This document shows positions 7,636 to 15,467 of a stretch of DNA of 64,000 bases, in pieces. Numbering within the stretch: the stretch's first letter is position 1; each line of letters begins with the position of its first letter. The DNA comes from an uncultured bacterium (GTDB lineage Bacteria; Actinomycetota; Coriobacteriia; Coriobacteriales; Coriobacteriaceae). The translations under genes and the position numbers were made by a program. The stretch covers positions 11,000 to 74,999 of the forward strand of contig CAJMMD010000011.1 of NCBI GenBank assembly GCA_905214465.1. The letters run 5' to 3'. The notes under the pieces are model-generated. The model saw nothing but the letters and a program-made list of their open reading frames with translations. It had not been told where the DNA came from and did not search any database.

Positions 7636-9639
7636 ATGTGGTTTGAATATACAGCGTGCTTCAGCGTCTGCCTTGCTTTTTTGTATTTACCGGGTTTGAT
7701 CGCGCTTCTGCCCCTTAGGCTGAATCCAATAACTCTTATGGCGATTTCTCCTCTTCTGGGCGCTGCATGCTACGGTGTGCTTCCTATTGCGTACGGGCTG
7801 TGTGGCATACCCTGTACGACCGTTTCGCTTTTTGGACCTGCGCTGTGCGTGGCATTTTTGCTCAGCTTTGTTAGTGTGATTGCAGCTAGGCGTCAGTCCG
7901 ATCAAAGGCAAAGCATTGAAACAGCAGATGTCGCTATTGTTTTTTCCACGCTTGCAGTAAGCGTTCTTTTGGTTATCGTCTTTTTTACCAAGAACCTCGA
8001 TACTGCCAACTCGATTTTCCAAGCATTTGACAATGGGCATCATCTAAATAAGATTGCTACATTTATTGCCACTGGAAATTACTCGTCATTTGGCTTCACT
8101 GAATACACCGTCTCTCTTGGGTCTGTAGCGTCTCCTTACTTGGGAACAGAGGGGTTCTATCCTTCGGCTTGGCATGGCCTTGTCGCTATGTGCTGTTCTG
8201 CCGTGGGCGCAAATGTCGCCGTCGGCATTAATGCCGTCAACACCGCTCTAGTTGCCGTTGTGTTCCCGCTGGGGATGACGTATTTCATTTCTTGCATTTT
8301 CAAATCTCGTCGTTTAACGCTTGTAGCGTCAGTGCTCGTTTTGGCAGTCAGTTCTTCTGTTTGGGATTTCGTTTCGTTTGGACCGTTATACCCAATGCTG
8401 TACGCCTATGCGCTCGCTCCCTCTTGCATGGGTCTATTTGTCTCATGCTTTGATTATGAGGGCCTTTTTGGACTCATGGGCAAAATTGGCGCCATTGTTT
8501 TAGCGGGGATTGCAATTGGGCTTGCACAACCCTCAGGCATTTTTTTCATGGCAATTGCTCTTGCACCCTATCTGGTAAGTCGAATTTACTTTATAGCTAA
8601 GGATAAAGTTGGCGATCGCGTTGCCCTATATATTGCAAGTGGAGCTGCCGTCGTTGTCTTTTTTCTTTGGTTTGTCTGCTTTCGTTTGCCTGCGCTTCAG
8701 TCTACCGTTTCGTTTAACTGGCCAAAAACCGAGTCGCTGTTCCAGGCGGCTATAGATATAGCTTTCCTTTCGACCACGGACCATACGATTCAAATTGGCG
8801 TGGCATTGCTTGTTGCCGTTGGTCTAACAAAGCTTTGGAATTCCAGGGTAAACAGGTGGCTGGTATTTTCCTACGGTCTGGTGTGTCTTGGGTATTTTCT
8901 TTCGGTCTCTACTGAGGGTTTCCTAAAACACCTGTTCGGTGGTTTTTGGTACACAGATCCGCACAGACTTGGTGCAAATCTTGCCATTATGGCAACCGTT
9001 ATAGCTTGTTTTGGTATCAAATGTATATATCAGAAACTTGTCCCGTTTATTGTTAAACATTGGTCGACTGAGGTTGCCAAGCGTTATACTCTATCTATTT
9101 TGTGTGTGTATGTTGCTATAATCTATCTTCCCAGTTTCGAGCTAAAAGGACTGCTTACCTGCAATACAAGTTTTGGTAACTATGCAAATACCGTAAGTCA
9201 AGAAAACCGCATTGACAATTCTCATGTTCTTACGAATGAAGAGCTAGTCTTTTCCCGTAAGGCACTGTCTATATTACCTACTTCCGCTGGTGTGATTAAT
9301 GAGCCAAACGACGGTAGTGCATTTTTGTCTTCGCTTACAGGAATGAATGTGTACTATCGCAGGTTCAGCCTTCCTTCTTCTGATGCTGAAACTAAAGAGA
9401 GCCAGCTCATTAGGAACCATCTTTCCGAAATCAGTTACAACTGTGATGTTCGTAGCGCCTGCGATAAACTTGGTCTTAAGTACGTTTTGATTCTGGATTT
9501 AAATGAGCAAGATAATCCACATCATTTCTGGTCGTATTTTCCCGATCAATGGGAAGGTATAGAGACCATTGATGATGAAACGCCCGGATTTAAGACAGTA
9601 TTGTCTGAAGGCAGCATGCGATTATATGAGATTGAGTAG
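7636..9639 (+). CDS. large multi-pass membrane protein, DUF6541-like
   Basis: 667 residues. About 12 hydrophobic helices fill residues 1-500, and a soluble, probably extracellular, domain of about 160 residues ends the protein. An early long loop after helix 5 (FFTKNLDTANSIFQAFDNGHHLN) carries acidic and histidine residues in the place where GT-C enzymes have catalytic residues. Composition and layout match the DUF6541 membrane proteins of actinobacterial polysaccharide clusters, recalled rather than searched. It may be a GT-C glycosyltransferase using the lipid-linked sugar made by the upstream DPM1-like enzyme, or a polymerase. AAAGG precedes the ATG. No specific activity can be assigned. 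Confidence 0.65.
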   Translation: MWFEYTACFSVCLAFLYLPGLIALLPLRLNPITLMAISPLLGAACYGVLPIAYGLCGIPCTTVSLFGPALCVAFLLSFVSVIAARRQSDQRQSIETADVAIVFSTLAVSVLLVIVFFTKNLDTANSIFQAFDNGHHLNKIATFIATGNYSSFGFTEYTVSLGSVASPYLGTEGFYPSAWHGLVAMCCSAVGANVAVGINAVNTALVAVVFPLGMTYFISCIFKSRRLTLVASVLVLAVSSSVWDFVSFGPLYPMLYAYALAPSCMGLFVSCFDYEGLFGLMGKIGAIVLAGIAIGLAQPSGIFFMAIALAPYLVSRIYFIAKDKVGDRVALYIASGAAVVVFFLWFVCFRLPALQSTVSFNWPKTESLFQAAIDIAFLSTTDHTIQIGVALLVAVGLTKLWNSRVNRWLVFSYGLVCLGYFLSVSTEGFLKHLFGGFWYTDPHRLGANLAIMATVIACFGIKCIYQKLVPFIVKHWSTEVAKRYTLSILCVYVAIIYLPSFELKGLLTCNTSFGNYANTVSQENRIDNSHVLTNEELVFSRKALSILPTSAGVINEPNDGSAFLSSLTGMNVYYRRFSLPSSDAETKESQLIRNHLSEISYNCDVRSACDKLGLKYVLILDLNEQDNPHHFWSYFPDQWEGIETIDDETPGFKTVLSEGSMRLYEIE

Positions 9640-9721
9640 ATTCTTTATGTTTCGCGTATACTAGCCAATTGAAATTTATCAACCTCTCGCTTCTTTGTTT
9701 GTCAATCATGAAAGGCCAATT

Positions 9722-10861
9722 TTGAGTTCTCTTACTCCCTTAATTTCGGTGTTGGTTCCCATTTGTAACGTCGAGAAATATCTCGATGAGTGTCTTGGTT
9801 CGCTGCAGAATCAGACTCTCAAGGATATTGAAATCATTTGCATTAATGACGGCTCTACAGATTCTTCGCTAGACATCATTAATAAATTCGCTTCTGAAGA
9901 CCCCCGTTTCGTTGTTATCGATAAGCCAAATTCTGGCTACGGTGACTCTATGAATCGCGGTTTGGAGATTGCAAAGGGCAAGTACATCTCCATCCTCGAG
10001 TCCGATGATTTTCTTGATGCTGATGCCCTTAAATATATGTTGACCGAAGCCGAATCTCGTCAGCTAGAGGTCTTTAAATGTAATTTCTGGCTTTATTGGT
10101 CCAAGCCCGACGTTTCCCGTGGGTATCGTACGGATCTCCTATTCAAGCTTGCTACTCCTGAGATGATTGCCTTGGGTGCACATCGTCCGTTGGATTATCC
10201 TGATATTTTTTGGGCTAAAGCTTCTATTTGGTCCGCGTTGTATCTCAAGTCATTCCTTGATGAAAATGAAATTCGTTTTAATCCCACCCCTGGCGCTTCT
10301 TATCAGGATTTAGGTTTTACCTTCAAAGTTTTTTCGTGCGCGCATCGCGTTGCCTATTCAGGACGTGCGTTTCTACACTATCGCCAAGATAATGAAAAGT
10401 CTTCTGTTAACTCTCCGGGTAAGGTTTATTGCGTTTGCGACGAGCATGATGAGATCTCTCGGTTTATTGATGAGAAGCGTCCCGATTTAAAGGCGGCGCT
10501 TGGGCCCGTACGAGCACACACAAAGTTCCTCAATTACCGCTGGAATTATGATCGTCTTGGCGATGAGCTTAAGCCTGAGTTCCTTGAGCGTTTTTCAACT
10601 GAAATGCGTCAGGAAATCGAATCGGGTTATATTGATCGACGTTATTTTGATCGATCCATTTATTGTGATCCCGCCGGCGAGGGCTTTCTATACTTTGAAC
10701 CGTGGGAGATTGACGAGATTGATTGGATTGCCAACGATCCCTCTTACTACGCTGCACATCGTGCCTGCGAGCATAGCTCGGGCAAACTGGAGACACTCAA
10801 GACATATTGGAATGCTGGTGGCTTAAGCTATGTCTATCGTGCGCTCCGCGGAAAGCACTAA
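9722..10861 (+). CDS. family 2 glycosyltransferase
   Basis: 379 residues from TTG 9722, chosen because AAAGG lies six bases upstream; the open frame extends to 9695 without a ribosome site. Motifs: ISVLVPICNVEKYLDECL, IICINDGSTDSS, SILESDDFLDADALKY, and later SYQDLGFTFKVF. The length and long C-terminal extension (WEIDEIDWIANDPSYYAAHRACE) resemble capsule and teichoic-acid-type GT2 enzymes. It is likely to add a sugar to the growing chain in the cytoplasm. It is the last plus-strand gene before a shared bidirectional terminator. Confidence 0.85.
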   Translation: MSSLTPLISVLVPICNVEKYLDECLGSLQNQTLKDIEIICINDGSTDSSLDIINKFASEDPRFVVIDKPNSGYGDSMNRGLEIAKGKYISILESDDFLDADALKYMLTEAESRQLEVFKCNFWLYWSKPDVSRGYRTDLLFKLATPEMIALGAHRPLDYPDIFWAKASIWSALYLKSFLDENEIRFNPTPGASYQDLGFTFKVFSCAHRVAYSGRAFLHYRQDNEKSSVNSPGKVYCVCDEHDEISRFIDEKRPDLKAALGPVRAHTKFLNYRWNYDRLGDELKPEFLERFSTEMRQEIESGYIDRRYFDRSIYCDPAGEGFLYFEPWEIDEIDWIANDPSYYAAHRACEHSSGKLETLKTYWNAGGLSYVYRALRGKH

Positions 10862-10899
10862 CTGCGTTCCTTTGCCTACTTCTATAGTTAATAAAGCTA

Positions 10900-10940
10900 T
10901 TAAAGGTTCCATGATGGTGCAATCATCATGGAACCTTTAA
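10900..10940. terminator. bidirectional terminator between convergent genes
   Basis: Perfect 17-base arms (10900-10916 and 10924-10940) around a 7-base loop. The outer ends are A/T-rich (TTAAAGG...CCTTTAA), so the hairpin is flanked by T-rich sequence on either strand. It sits in the 82-base gap between the glycosyltransferase ending at 10861 and the acyltransferase ending at 10944, and can serve both. Confidence 0.88.
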
Positions 10941-10943
10941 ATA

Positions 10944-12032
10944 TCAATTGTTTGAAATAAAAGTCGCGCAGGATCGAAGCTTTTTCTGGATTGGCTCAAT
11001 GATGAGTGGGTCCACGACCGACGCTACCGCTAATGCCAATCCGTAGGCCACGGCTGTTGCTAAAATCCAAGTCGCTAGCCTAAGAGGCCATGCGAGTGCC
11101 GCATACCCACCGTTTAATGCTCCAGCATAGATAACATTAGTTGCGAATTCTATCGTTGCGTATTGTAGGAGATAGATCGAATATGACCTTTTTGCGGCCC
11201 ATTCAATAGTTTTCGAAAGCGATTGTGATTGTAGTTTGATTTCATCAAATGCAACGAATATAGCCACGGTCACAATCATCCAGTTGAAACTTGGGTCAGA
11301 TCGTTCAAGTCCAAAATATGCGCTCATAATATCGACGATAAAGAATAAGATGCCTGCTGTTTTAATAAGCCGAGCTTCGTGCTTATTCAATAACGGGCTA
11401 ATGCGCTTGACGAAATACCCCATGCAAAAGAATGTGAAATACGTTCCTCCGATCAGCGATCGAGGGATTATGTTCTGAAGCATACTAACCGCGGCAGCAA
11501 GGGTGACATGCAGGGAGTTGGTGAGTAAGGAGTTTGCAGCAGAAGAAAGTCCACCCCATGCATAGATTCCCAAAGTTACGAACAGGACAATTTTGCAGGT
11601 GCGGTCATCAAGAGCGTCAAACATTTTGGACAGTACCGGTGCTACCAAAATGCACGGAATGAGTGCTGGGACAAACCACCAGCCACCTTGAACAAGGCTG
11701 CTGGTATATCGGATGTAGTTGGTATCCTGAAGTGAGCCAGTCGCCGCTTTGTAGGTGTATAAAAGCGCAGCATAGACAAAGATGGGCAGAAGCAGCGATA
11801 GAGCCTTGCCGAAGAGGTACTCCTTGTAGCTTTTCTTTAGAGGCTTCAACGCGAAATAGCCCGACAGACAGAAGAAAATCGGGTCACAGATAATTGCGGC
11901 CGTACTTGCTATTGCGCTAGCGTTGATGTTTCGAAAACTGCCCAGTTGCGGTGCAATGTGAACAACAACAACTAGAAACATCGAGAGGGCTCTTAGAAGA
12001 TCCCAGTTTGTAAGGCGCTTTTTCGTGTTCAT
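10944..12032 (-). CDS. acyltransferase family 3 membrane protein
   Basis: 362 residues with about ten membrane segments. It starts NWDLLRALSMFLVVVVHI, the family 3 signature in which Arg and His around helix 1 are essential; FFCLSGYFALKP and WWFVPALIPCILVAP follow. Such proteins (OafA/ExoZ/WecH relatives) transfer acetyl or other acyl groups to sugars of surface polymers from the cytoplasm across the membrane. Here it probably O-acetylates the polysaccharide. It follows a minus-strand glycosyltransferase by six bases, so the two form one operon. AT-richer than its upstream neighbour, so the junction at about 12035 looks like another mosaic boundary. Confidence 0.88.
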   Translation of the reverse strand: MNTKKRLTNWDLLRALSMFLVVVVHIAPQLGSFRNINASAIASTAAIICDPIFFCLSGYFALKPLKKSYKEYLFGKALSLLLPIFVYAALLYTYKAATGSLQDTNYIRYTSSLVQGGWWFVPALIPCILVAPVLSKMFDALDDRTCKIVLFVTLGIYAWGGLSSAANSLLTNSLHVTLAAAVSMLQNIIPRSLIGGTYFTFFCMGYFVKRISPLLNKHEARLIKTAGILFFIVDIMSAYFGLERSDPSFNWMIVTVAIFVAFDEIKLQSQSLSKTIEWAAKRSYSIYLLQYATIEFATNVIYAGALNGGYAALAWPLRLATWILATAVAYGLALAVASVVDPLIIEPIQKKLRSCATFISNN

Positions 12033-12038
12033 TGAAGT

Positions 12039-12992
12039 CTACTCACCTTTTGAATTACATGTTTTGTATACCTGCAGCTCCCACTGTTTCTTCTCGACCT
12101 TGGCGACCGAGTCGAGGATGAGGCCCGTAGCCAGGCTGAGGCCGCACAGGAACATGAACGATGCTGCGAGCATGGCGGTTGGGAAGCGGGGCACCAATCC
12201 GGTGCGGAGGTACTCAATAATAATCGGAATGCCGAGCGCGAGCCCTATGGCGGCGAAGAGCAGCGCGATGAGGCTGAAGAACTTGAGCGGGCGGTAGTCC
12301 TTGAAGAGCGTGCCGATCATGGCGATGACCTTGATGCCGTCGCCGACCGTGTCGAGCTTAGACTCCGATCCCGCGGGGCGGTCCCTGTACTCTACCGGGA
12401 TGTCCTTGATGCGCCAGCGGTGGTCGACGGCGTGGATGGAGAGCTCGGTCTCGATCTGGAAGCCCTCGCTCAGAACGGGGAACGTCTTGACGAACGGCTG
12501 GCTCATGGCGCGGTAGCCCGTCATGACGTCCTCAAAGCTGTAGCCGTAGATCCACTTGATCATGGAGCGGACCAGGTCGTTGCCGAATCCGTGGAAGGCG
12601 CGCTTGTTCTCCTCGGCGTAGGTGCCGTTGGACAGGCGATCGCCCACGGTCATGTCCGCCTCGCCCGCGATGATAGGGTCGCAGAGCGCGCGGGCCGATT
12701 CGGCGGGGTAGGTGTCGTCGCCGTCGACCATGAGGTAGCAGGCAGCGTCGATGTCGCGGAACATCTGGCGGCAGACGTTGCCCTTGCCCTGGCGCGGCTC
12801 GAGGCGCACGGTGGCGCCATGCTCGCGCGCGATTCGGGACGTGCCGTCGGTCGAGTTGTTGTCGTAGACGTAGACCGTGGCTCCGGGGAGTTCGCGGTGG
12901 AAATCGTCTATGACTTTACCGATGGTGACGGCCTCGTTATAGCAGGGAATGATAACCGCTGTGTTTGTATAGTCCAAGATGAATGCCCCCAT
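12039..12992 (-). CDS. DPM1-like glycosyltransferase with two C-terminal membrane helices
   Basis: 317 residues. The GT2 core covers residues 1-230: TAVIIPCYNEAVTIGKV, VYVYDNNSTDGTS, LMVDGDDTYPAES (DXD), TVGDRLSNG, and DVMTGYRAMS. It ends in two helices (FFSLIALLFAAIGLALGIPII and AMLAASFMFLCGLSLATGLIL). This is the polyprenyl-phosphate sugar transferase layout, making an undecaprenyl-linked sugar donor. High GC separates it from the AT-rich acyltransferase downstream and suggests an older resident gene. The ATG at 12992 has no clear Shine-Dalgarno; a leaderless or upstream start cannot be excluded. It is divergent from the ABC exporter genes. Confidence 0.85.
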   Translation of the reverse strand: MGAFILDYTNTAVIIPCYNEAVTIGKVIDDFHRELPGATVYVYDNNSTDGTSRIAREHGATVRLEPRQGKGNVCRQMFRDIDAACYLMVDGDDTYPAESARALCDPIIAGEADMTVGDRLSNGTYAEENKRAFHGFGNDLVRSMIKWIYGYSFEDVMTGYRAMSQPFVKTFPVLSEGFQIETELSIHAVDHRWRIKDIPVEYRDRPAGSESKLDTVGDGIKVIAMIGTLFKDYRPLKFFSLIALLFAAIGLALGIPIIIEYLRTGLVPRFPTAMLAASFMFLCGLSLATGLILDSVAKVEKKQWELQVYKTCNSKGE

Positions 12993-13138
12993 AACTTATT
13001 ACGGGTTGTTAGTATAACTGCCGTCAGATGCCTGTATTTGATATGGGGTACTTTTCCAGATTTGCATCGCTGGGTTAGTTGCCGTCTTTGAAGGCTATAC
13101 TTTCCACTGTTATGAATTACGAGACAAGGAGATGGTCC

Positions 13139-13984
13139 GTGACTGACAGCGTAGATAGTCAGAAAGCGGTGGCTAAGCCGGCCTCTCACGCTAAAAATGA
13201 TTTCGAAAAAGACAAATACATCCTGAGGCAGCTTGTCACTAAGGATTTTAAGATTAAGTATCGTCGCAGCGTTTTGGGCGTTGCGTGGTCGGTGCTCAAT
13301 CCACTTCTTATGATGGTCGTCATGTCCATTGTTTTCTCGACCATTTTCGGGCAGAGTCGTAATGGATCAATTACGCCCGAGATGTACCCGCTGTACCTGA
13401 TCGTCGGCAACATTACATTCTCGGTTATGTCCGAGTCGACGAACCAGGCGCTCATGTCTATCATCGCGGCGTCGTCCTTGCTTAAAAAGGTTAAGGTGCA
13501 CCGCTGGGTGTTCCCGGTTCAGAAGGTGCTATTCTCGCTCGTTAACTTTGCCTTCTCTCTGGTTGCCGTCGCGCTGGTTATGCTGTGGTTCCATGTTCTT
13601 CCTACCTGGCATTTAATCTTGCTGCCGGTTTGCCTGTTTTTGCTTATGTGCTTTTGCATGGGCTTGGGCATGATGCTCTCGGCGCTTGCCGTATTCTTCC
13701 GTGATGTTATGCACCTGTGGACCGTCGTTATCACCGCGTGGATGTACCTGACGCCTATCTTCTGGACCACCGATTACATTAGCCAGATGGCCCATTGGAT
13801 TCAGGTGTTGGTTGTTGTGAATCCCATGTACAACTACCTGCAGTTTATGCGCGATATTTTCTTGTTTAACACGACACCCTCCATGCTTACGCTGGGACTT
13901 TGCGTAGTCTGGGCAGTATTCGCCCTGGTTGTTGGCTACGCTGTGTTCCACAAGACCGAGCACAAGTTTATTCTCTACATTTAA
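13139..13984 (+). CDS. wzm: polysaccharide ABC exporter, permease (Wzm/TagG type)
   Basis: 281 residues from GTG 13139, which has AAGGAG seven bases upstream; the frame is open from 13079 but without ribosome-binding support. KDFKIKYRRSVLGVAWSVLNPLLMMVVM is the ABC-2 signature at the N-terminus, followed by about six membrane segments. With the next gene it forms an ABC-2 exporter of the O-antigen/teichoic-acid class, moving a completed lipid-linked polymer across the membrane. A possible -10 (TATACT, 13096-13101) lies upstream. It is divergent from the DPM1-like gene. Confidence 0.9.
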   Translation: MTDSVDSQKAVAKPASHAKNDFEKDKYILRQLVTKDFKIKYRRSVLGVAWSVLNPLLMMVVMSIVFSTIFGQSRNGSITPEMYPLYLIVGNITFSVMSESTNQALMSIIAASSLLKKVKVHRWVFPVQKVLFSLVNFAFSLVAVALVMLWFHVLPTWHLILLPVCLFLLMCFCMGLGMMLSALAVFFRDVMHLWTVVITAWMYLTPIFWTTDYISQMAHWIQVLVVVNPMYNYLQFMRDIFLFNTTPSMLTLGLCVVWAVFALVVGYAVFHKTEHKFILYI

Positions 13985-13995
13985 GGAGCGCTGTA

Positions 13996-14763
13996 ATGAC
14001 TGAATCTGCTATTGATTACAGCAAGCAGCCTCTTGCTGTTGAGGTTAAAGATGTCACTATGATCTTTAACATGGCGTCTGAATCGCTTACAAATCTCAAG
14101 GAGTACTTTATTAAGCTTGCCAAGCACGAGCTCTTCTTTGAGGAGTTCCGCGCGCTTAAGCACATCTCTTTTGATGTTCACCGCGGCGAGGTTGTCGGTC
14201 TGGTTGGTACCAATGGTTCCGGCAAGTCTACGATGCTTAAGATCATAGCTGGCGTTCTTGAGCCCAGCGAGGGCGAAGTTAAGGTTCACGGCAACATCGC
14301 CCCTCTTATCGAGCTGGGCGCCGGCTTTGATCCCGAGCTTACAGCGCGCGAGAACATCTACCTTAACGGTGCGCTGCTCGGTTATACCAAGGAATTTATC
14401 GATGCGAGCTTTGACGATATTATCGATTTCGCTGAGCTTAAAGACTTTGTCGACATGCCGCTCAAGAACTTCTCTTCGGGCATGGTTGCGCGTATTGCCT
14501 TTGCTATCGCTACTATTACCGAGCCCGATATCCTTATTGTTGATGAGACGCTTTCTGTTGGCGACGTGTTCTTTCAGCAAAAATGCGAGCGTCGTATTCA
14601 GCATTTTATTGAGAGCGGTGACGTGACGGTGTTGTTCGTTTCTCACTCCATGGAGCAGGTCGAGCGTATTTGCCAGCGTGCTGTTTGGATTGAGAAGGGC
14701 GACCTTCGTATGGATGGTCCCGTCGATGAGGTGTGTAAGGCGTACCACGACCAGTTTAAGTAG
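13996..14763 (+). CDS. wzt: polysaccharide ABC exporter, ATPase (Wzt/TagH type)
   Basis: 255 residues from ATG 13996, with AAGGAG seven bases upstream and eleven bases after the permease stop. Walker A GTNGSGKST, signature SSGM with RIAFAIATITEPDILIVDE as Walker B, and the H-loop VLFVSHSMEQVERICQRAVW are all present. The insert ESLTNLKEYFIKLAKHELFFEEFRAL before the first strand is typical of polymer exporters. It lacks the long C-terminal carbohydrate-binding domain of some Wzt proteins, so it should recognise the lipid carrier or a common end group rather than a specific chain terminus. Confidence 0.92.
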   Translation: MTESAIDYSKQPLAVEVKDVTMIFNMASESLTNLKEYFIKLAKHELFFEEFRALKHISFDVHRGEVVGLVGTNGSGKSTMLKIIAGVLEPSEGEVKVHGNIAPLIELGAGFDPELTARENIYLNGALLGYTKEFIDASFDDIIDFAELKDFVDMPLKNFSSGMVARIAFAIATITEPDILIVDETLSVGDVFFQQKCERRIQHFIESGDVTVLFVSHSMEQVERICQRAVWIEKGDLRMDGPVDEVCKAYHDQFK

Positions 14764-14818
14764 GTTATAATTAATTCCGCTGTGTAGACACGCTACTGGT
14801 GTGTTTGCATGGCTTTAT

Positions 14819-14895
14819 GCTCCATTAGCTCAGTCGGATAGAGCAGGGGACTTCTAATCCCAAGGTCGACGGTTCGAATCCGCCATGGAGCACCA
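14819..14895 (+). tRNA. tRNA-Arg (anticodon TCT)
   Basis: A full cloverleaf: acceptor arms 14819-14825 and 14885-14891 pair 7/7, the loop CTTCTAA places TCT at 14853-14855, and GGTTCGAATCC forms the T arm. The discriminator A and CCA are encoded (14892-14895). It reads AGA codons, which are rare in the high-GC backbone but used in the AT-rich cluster genes around it. A TagD-like gene follows about 50 bases downstream. Confidence 0.95.
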
Positions 14896-14944
14896 GTATT
14901 TATCGGGCCGTCAAAATGACGGCTCTTCTTTTATGGAGAAGCTA

Positions 14945-15421
14945 ATGCGTACACTTTCGTCTGTTCGGATTGACGCCAACCATGAACTGCTTGAGAATGG
15001 TTTGACAAGTGTTGAGGATTGTCACTCCTTAAAACGAGTGCTAACGTATGGAACGTTTGACTTGCTTCATTACGGGCACATTCGCCTTCTTCAGCAAGCA
15101 TCTAAGCTTGGTGATTATTTAATCGTCGGCCTTTCAACAGACGAATTTAATGCCCTTAAAGGAAAAAACAGCTTCTACTCCTATGATGTGCGGCGCGAGA
15201 TGCTTGAAGCCTTGCGTTATGTCGACTTAGTTATCCCTGAAAATAATTGGGACCAAAAACCGAATGATATCAAAATGTATCACGCTGATATTGTATGCAT
15301 GGGAGGAGACTGGGCTGGCGATCCTCGTTTTGAATCCTTAAGAGACATCTGTGATGTTGTCTACTTGAATCGAACTCCCGGAATCTCGACGACGGAAGTA
15401 AAGGACAGGCTTGCCCAATAA
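14945..15421 (+). CDS. tagD: TagD-like glycerol-3-phosphate cytidylyltransferase
   Basis: 158 residues. VLTYGTFDLLHYGHIRLL contains the HxGH nucleotidyltransferase motif, and the signature ISTTEVKDRL closes the protein; YDVRREMLEALRYVDLVIPE and WDQK match TagD. TagD makes CDP-glycerol from CTP and glycerol 3-phosphate for teichoic acid or for glycerol-phosphate decoration. It has about 30 residues before the core strand, longer than usual TagD. Start 14945 is chosen because TGGAG lies six bases upstream; the open frame runs back into the tRNA and cannot be real there. The convergent LicD neighbour may use the product. Confidence 0.83.
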   Translation: MRTLSSVRIDANHELLENGLTSVEDCHSLKRVLTYGTFDLLHYGHIRLLQQASKLGDYLIVGLSTDEFNALKGKNSFYSYDVRREMLEALRYVDLVIPENNWDQKPNDIKMYHADIVCMGGDWAGDPRFESLRDICDVVYLNRTPGISTTEVKDRLAQ

Positions 15422-15423
15422 AT

Positions 15424-15461
15424 TATGCCCCGCGCGTAGCGTGACAAACGCGCAGGGCATA
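15424..15461. terminator. bidirectional terminator between tagD and licD
   Basis: GC-rich arms 15424-15436 and 15449-15461 (TATGCCCCGCGCG and its near complement, one mismatch) around a 12-base loop, in the 46-base gap between convergent genes. The ends are A/T on both sides. Confidence 0.75.
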
Positions 15462-15467
15462 TTCGAG

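Noticed and set aside
14885..14944. Longer N-terminus of the TagD-like frame reaching into the tRNA
   Set aside because: The start would lie inside the tRNA 3' end; ATG 14945 has a proper ribosome site.
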